This document shows, in pieces, positions 57,735 through 64,000 of a DNA stretch of 64,000 nt (positions are counted from its first letter, which is position 1; each line of letters opens with the position of its first letter). The notes beneath the pieces are model-generated. The model was not told where the DNA came from, ran no database searches, and saw only the letters and a list, made by a program, of their open reading frames with translations. This DNA comes from Sipunculus nudus (Eukaryota; Annelida; Sipuncula; Golfingiida; Sipunculidae), in the NCBI GenBank assembly GCA_026874595.1, contig CM049311.1:63079453-63143452 (forward strand). Direction: 5' to 3'. The position numbers were made by a program, and so were the translations under genes.

Positions 57735-60700
57735 CGTAGCGAAGTCCAGACATTCTTACTCAGCCTACAGACCACACGTACCCGTCTTTCTCCGCCTACA
57801 GACCACACAAACCTGTCTTACTCCGCCTACAGACCACACATACCCGTCTTTCTCCGCCTACAGACCACACATACCCGTCTTTCTCCGCCTAAAGACCACA
57901 CATCCCCGTCTTACTCGGCCTACAGACCACACAAACCTGTCTTACCCCGCCTACAGACCACACATACCCGTCTTTCTCCGCCTACTGACCACACAAACCT
58001 GACTTACTCCGCCTACAGACCACACATACCCGTCTTTCTCCGCCTACAGACCACACATACCCGTCTTACTCCGCCTACAGACCACAAAACCTGTCTTACT
58101 CCGCCTACAGACCACACACACCCGTCTTACTCCGCCTACAGACCACACACACCAGTCTTACTCCGCCTACAGACCACACATACCCGTCTTTCTCCGCCTA
58201 CAGACCACACAAACCCGTCTTACTCCGCCTACAGACCACACATACCCGTCTTTCTCCGCCTACATACCACACATACCCGTCTTTCTCCGCCTACATACCA
58301 CACATACCCGTCTTACTCCGCCTACAGACCACACATCCCCGTCTTACTCCGCCTACAGACCACACAAACCTGTCTTACCCCGCCTACAGACCACACATAC
58401 CCGTCTTTCTCCGCCTACAGACCACACAAGCCCGTCTTACTCCGCCTACAGACCACACATACCCTTCTTACCCCGCCTAAAGGCCACAAATACCCGTCTT
58501 ACTCCGCCTACAGACCACACAAACCTGTCTTACCCCGCCTACAGACCACACATACCCGTCTTTCTCCGCCTACAGACCACACAAACCTGTCTTACTCCGC
58601 CTACAGACCACACATACCCGTCTTTCTCAGCCTATAGACCACACATACCCGTCTTTCTCCGCCTAAAGACCACACATACCCGTCTTACTCCGCCTACAGA
58701 CCACACAAACCTGTCTTACCCCGCCTACAGACCACACGTACCCGTCTTTCTCCGCCTATAGACCACACATACCCGTCTTTCTCCGCCTAAAGACCACACA
58801 TACCCGTCTTACTCCGCCTACAGACCACACAAACCTGTCTTACCCCGCCTACAGGCCACACATACCCGTCTTTCTCAGCCTATAGACCACACATACCAGT
58901 CTTTCTCCGCCTAAAGACCACACATACCCGTCTTACTCCGCCTACAGACCACACAAACCTGTCTTACCCCGCCTACAGACCACACGTACCCGTCTTTCTC
59001 CGCCTATAGACCACACATACCCGTCTTTCTCCGCCTAAAGACCACACATACCCGTCTTACTCCGCCTACAGACCACACAAACCTGTCTTACCCCGCCTAC
59101 AGACCACAATACCCGTCTAAATCCGCCCAAGGTATTGCGTCCCTCCTCCCTCCTCTTTTCTAAAGTCCGCCTACAGACCACATATACCCGTCTTACTCCA
59201 CCAATAGACCACACATACCCGTCTTACTCCGCCTACAGACCACACATACCCGTCTTACTCCGCCTTTAGACCACACATACCCGTCTTTATCCGTCTATAG
59301 ACCACACATACCCCTCTTACTCCGCCTATAGACCACACATACCCGTCTTACTCCGCCTACAGACCACACATACTCGTCTTTCTCCGCCTACAGACCACAC
59401 ATACCCGTCTTTCTCCGCCTACAGACCACACAAACCTGTCTTACTCCGCCTACAAACCACACATACCCGTCTTTCTCAGCCTATAGACCACACATACCCG
59501 TCTTACTCCGCCTACAGACCACAAAACCTATCTTACTCCGCCTACAGACCACACATACCCGTCTTCCTCCGCCTACAGACCACACATACCCGTCTTTCTC
59601 CGCCTACAGACCACACAAACCCGTCTTACTCCGCCTACAGACCACACATACCCGTCTTTCTCCGCCTACATACCACACATCCCCGTCTTACTCCGCCTAC
59701 AGACCACACAAACCTGTCTTACCCCGCCTACAGACCACACATACCCGTCTTACTCCGCCTACAGACCACACAAGCCCGTCTTACTCCGCCTACAGACCAC
59801 ACATACCCGTCTTACCCCGCCTAAAGGCCACAAATACCCGTCTTACTCCGCCTACAGACCACACAAACCTGTCTTACCCCGCCTACAGACCACACATACC
59901 CGTCTTTCTCCGCCTACAGACCACACAAACCTGTCTTACTCCGCCTACAGACCACACATACCCGTCTTTCTCAGCCTATAGACCACACATACCCGTCTTT
60001 CTCCGCCTAAAGACCACACATACCCGTCTTACTCCGCCTACAGACCACACAAACCTGTCCTACCCCGCCTACAGACCACACGTACCCGTCTTTCTCCGCC
60101 TATAGACCACACATACCCGTCTTTCTCCGCCTAAAGACCACACATACCCGTCTTACTCCGCCTACAGACCTCACAAACCTGTCTTACCCCGCCTACAGAC
60201 CACACGTACCCGTCTTTCTCCGCCTATAGACCACACATACCCGTCTTTCTCCGTCGAAAGACCACACATACCCGTCTTACTCCGCCTACAGACCACACAA
60301 ACCTGTCTTACCCCGCCTACAGACCACAATACCCGTCTTTCTCCGCCCAAGGTATTGCGCCCCTCCCCCCTCCTCTTTTCTAAAGTCCGCCTACAGACCA
60401 CATATACCCGTCTTACTCTGCCAATAGACCACACATACCCGTCTTACTCCGCCTACAGACTACACATACCCGTCTTACTCCGCCTATAGACCACACATAC
60501 CCGTCTTTCTCCGTCTATAGACCACACATACCCGTCTTACTCCGCCTATAGACCACACATACCCGTCTTACTCCGCCTATAGACCACACATACCCGTCTT
60601 ACTCCGCCTACAGACCACACATACCCGTCTTTCTCCGCCTACAGACCACACATACCCGTCTTTCTCCGCCTACAGATCACACAAACCTGTCTTACTCCGC

Positions 60701-62325
60701 CTACAGACCACACATACCCGTCTTTCTCAGCCTATAGACCACACATACCCGTCTTTCTCCGCCTAAAGACCACACATACCCGTCTTACTCCGCCTACAGA
60801 CCACACAAACCTGTCTTACCCCGCCTACAGACCACACGTACCCGTCTTTCTCCGCCTATAGACCACACATACCCGTCTTTCTCCGCCTAAAGACCACACA
60901 TACCCGTCTTACTCCGCCTACAGACCACACAAACCTGTCTTACCCCGCCTACAGACCACACATACCCGTCTTTCTCAGCCTATAGACCACACATACCCGT
61001 CTTTCTCCGCCTAAAGACCACACATACCCGTCTTACTCCGCCTACAGACCACACAAACCTGTCTTACCCCGCCTACAGACCACACGTACCCGTCTTTCTC
61101 CGCCTATAGACCACACATACCCGTCTTTCAGCGCCTAAAGACCACACATACCCGTCTTACTTCGCCTACAGACCACACAAACCTGTCTTACCCCGCCTAC
61201 AGACCACAATACCCGTCTAACTCCGCCCAAGGTATTGCGCCCCTCCCCCCTCCTCTTTTCTAAAGTCCGCCTACAGACCACATATAACCGTCTTACTCCG
61301 CCAATAGACCACACATATCCGTCTTACTCCGCCTACAGACCACACATACCCGTCTTATTCCGCCTATAGACCACACATACACGTCTTTCTCCGTCTATAG
61401 ACCACACATACCCGTCTTACTCCGCCTATAGACCACACATACCCGTCTTACTCCGCCTACAGACCACACATACCCGTCTTACTCCGCCTACAGACCACAC
61501 ATACCCGTCTTTCTCCGCCTACAGACCACACATACCCGTCTTTCTCCGCCTACAGACCACACATACCGTCTTACTCCGCCTATAGACCACACAAACCCGT
61601 CTTACTCCGGCTATAGACCACACATGCCCGTCTTTCTCTGCCTACAGACCACACATGCCCGTCTTTCTCTGCCTACAGACCACACCTACCCGTCTTTCTC
61701 CGCCTATAGACCACACCTACCCGTCTTTCTCCGCCTATAGACCACACCTACCCGTCTTTCTCCGCCTATAGACCACACATACCCGTCTTTCTCCGCCTAC
61801 ATACCACACATACCCGTCTTACTCCGCCTATAGACCACACATACCCGTCTTACTCCGCCTATAGACCACACATACCCGTCTTACTCTGCCTATAGACCAC
61901 ACATACCCGTCTTACTCCGCCTACATACCACACATACCCGTCTTTCTCCGCCTTTAGACCACACATACCCGTCTTACTCCGCCTACAGACCACACATACC
62001 CGTCTCACTCCGCCTAAAGACCACACATACCCGTCTTTCTCTGCCTACAGACCACATATACCCGTCTTTCTCCCTCTTTTGACCACACCTACCCGTCTTT
62101 CTCCCCCTATAGACCACACCTACCCGTCTTTCTCCGCCTATAGACCACACCTACCCGTCTTTCTCCGCCTGTAGACCACACATACCCGTCTTTCTCCGCC
62201 TGTAGACCACTCATACCCGTCTTACTCCGCCTATAGACCACACATACCCGTCTTTCTCCGCCTACAGACCACACATACCCGTCTTTCTTCGCCTACAGAC
62301 CACACCTACCCGTCTTTCCGACGCC
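57735..62325. repeat. 31-bp minisatellite, ~4.6 kb, with higher-order units
   Basis: About 145 head-to-tail copies of a 31-bp unit containing CCGCCTACAGACCACACATA and CCCGTCTT(A/T)CT. A distinct spacer (CAAGGTATTGCG ... CCTCCTCTTTTCTAAAGT) interrupts it near 59128, 60348 and 61228, marking higher-order blocks. A relative of the spacer (CAAGGTGTTGCGCCCGAGG) lies just left of the array at 57685. Because 31 is not a multiple of three, only short repeat-derived frames occur (for example 60171-60434 minus). No gene is present. Confidence 0.95.
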
Positions 62326-62379
62326 TGGCGCTCCAAGGATAACCATTTTACACGGCGGGTCCTTTGATTCTTTCATGTT

Positions 62380-62740
62380 TTCTCAGAGACACATCTGTGG
62401 TTGCACCGGTACATAGTCAAAGCTGTAAGAAAGTTACACAAGAAATAAAACGAATTAGCAGAGACACATCTGTGATGCATAGGTACAAAGTCACAGCTGA
62501 AAGAAAGTTACACAAGAAATTAAACGAATTAGCAGAGACAGATCTGTGGTTCGCACAGGTACATAGTCAAAGCTGAAAGAAAGTTACACATCAATGTTGA
62601 ACGTATAAGCAGAGATACAATTGTAGGTGCACATGCAGGTAAACAGTCAAAGCTGAAAAAAAGTGAAACAAGAAAGTTAAACGAAATAGCAGAGACGCAT
62701 TTGCAGGTGCACATGGACATAGTCAAAGCTGAAAGTTGAA
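62380..62740. repeat. ~75-bp tandem repeat, four to five copies
   Basis: Each unit has GCAGAGACACATCTGTGG, GTACATAGTCAAAGCTGAAA and AAGTTACACAAGAAA-type blocks. Later units are more diverged. Confidence 0.9.
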
Positions 62741-63169
62741 GGAAACATTCTCACTTCAGTTGCATGTACATCTTTATTTCTTCACCATTTATAAGCAGAC
62801 GGATGAATGTTTGCCAGATGTTATACTTGTATGTTATAAGACATTCAAACACGGCAGGGTATATCAAACATCTTCTTACTTATTTAACCTAAATCTATTC
62901 TTGCTGTGGCCTTGGGATTTTAGATTATCCGATAATATATTATAAAACTAGACAAGTTTTCCGCGATCCCCTGTATATTTCGGCGACGTTTGTAAATCAC
63001 AGGGAAAATATTAACGCCAGGCCAGAGCGTTTGGTGTCACAGTTCAAAACCTCCATGGCTGAATCAAAGCTCTCCAGGCCTGAACAAAAACCACTGATAC
63101 CACTTAATAGCTCTAGCAATGTTTAAAAAAAACACACTACTTCACAATAGTTATTAAAAATATAAACTT

Positions 63170-63365
63170 TATTTATTTTACATGGATTGTATGACTGGTA
63201 CAATAACTAATAGGACTGTGGCGTTCGAAAGTGTGTAGAGGTGGAGGAAACCGGACAACCCGATGAAAATCACTAAAACTACAACCCACTTTCGTAGCCA
63301 CGCCGGGGATCAACCCACCCTGCAACGGAGAGAGCAGAGCGTTTTCGCTCTCGACTGTCCAGTTT
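63170..63365 (-). mobile_element. tRNA-derived SINE
   Basis: On the minus strand, GGGTGGGTTGATCCCCGGCG contains a box B-like GGTTGATCCC at SINE-head position. A central TTTTCATCGGGTTGTCCGGT then TTCCTCCACC follows, resembling the TTTTCTCCGGGTACTCCGG core shared by several animal SINEs. An AAAATAAATAAAG tail ends it. The open frame here is a by-product. Confidence 0.6.
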
Positions 63366-63379
63366 ACAATGGTTATCAA

Positions 63380-64000
63380 TTAATCAAAAATATTATTAAA
63401 GTGGTCCAGATTCCCTCATAAAAATTGTTTAGTGACATTTAAATTAAACATCTAAAAACAAAATTTGTATAACAAAAATCGCTGGCTGTTGCCGTTTCTC
63501 ACTTTGCTTGCTGCGAACTCTTTTATTTTCAGACTGTTTGTCCCTCATTAAGTGTTGCAAATAAACATAAACAACATTTTTTTTTTGCCCGATCTCTTAA
63601 ATGCTAAGAAATATATAATATTGCACAAGTCTTCTGCACTGTGTGTATTCATGATTATCCTATTTTATCTAATTTCTTAAAAATAACGAGATACCGAAAA
63701 AAATGCCTTGCTAATTCGAAAATGAAGTGTCTAGATATATATGAATGTAAAATGCCTAAATAAAACATGCCAACACAACCTGCAGTCGCCATCTGTACAT
63801 AAGGTCTGTTACATACTTTTACGACTTCTCTGGCCTTTCTAGTTTGGTTATTACAGGAATAGTCCAGAATATTGTAAGCTCACAACATTTTTATTTTCAT
63901 GGGTTAAAGCCTATGTTACGCAAGCTGTTTGATACGTTCTCCGACCTTAATGGACTCTACCGCTTATGCGCAGTTAAAGAGAAAATACGGAGGATATATT
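63380..64000. other. No supported feature
   Basis: AT-rich. I looked on the minus strand for the missing P-loop exon of the GTPase gene and did not find it. Confidence 0.4.

Noticed and set aside
57735-62325. CRISPR-like regularity of 31-bp units
   Set aside because: There are no unique spacers, the repeat is continuous, and the window is eukaryotic.

Overview
The window is eukaryotic and looks like a bivalve mollusc genome. Genes are split into short exons with GT/AG introns, the background is AT-rich, and most of the sequence is dispersed and tandem repeats. The repeat types seen here (hairpin-headed elements carrying GTCCGTC runs, arrays of TGACCTTGACCTTTGACC, tRNA-headed SINEs) are ones I associate with bivalves; the species is not identified. 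All calls come from reading the sequence by eye, and copy numbers are approximate.

Three protein-coding genes can be supported. (1) Positions 188-7141, minus strand: the 5' part of spermine synthase, five coding exons, running off the left edge. (2) Positions 16584-43426, plus strand: a gene for a 502-residue ankyrin-repeat protein, nine coding exons in one continuous reading frame. Its 15.6 kb intron (25553-41136) is filled with nested transposable elements. (3) Positions 53806-54856, minus strand: the last two coding exons of a Ras-family small GTPase resembling RERG. The exon carrying its P-loop was not found and may lie beyond the right edge.

Layout: 1-7.1 kb spermine synthase, with an intronic ~145/290-bp array rich in AGGTCA direct repeats; 7.2-12.1 kb intergenic, with (TA)n tracts; 12.19 kb a hammerhead-ribozyme-like motif; 13.6-15.2 kb a 21-bp minisatellite open in four frames; 16.6-43.4 kb the ankyrin gene, containing a TIR/TSD DNA transposon, a 59-bp minisatellite that repeats a splice-acceptor sequence, and a nest of hairpin-ended elements; 33.8-39.8 kb a nearly perfect 3,001-bp tandem duplication; 43.6-45.8 kb a full-length hairpin-ended element just after the ankyrin stop codon; 45.8-53.8 kb apparently non-coding; 53.8-54.9 kb the RERG-like gene; 57.7-62.3 kb a 31-bp minisatellite of about 4.6 kb with higher-order structure; 62.4-64.0 kb a 70-80 bp repeat and a SINE.

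The most notable non-genic results are the hammerhead motif, four repeat families (called A, B, D and E here) that share one terminal architecture although their sequences differ, the young 3-kb duplication whose breakpoints fall in homologous repeats, and the minisatellite that multiplied a 3' splice site beside a real exon. The three genes have no evident functional link to one another.
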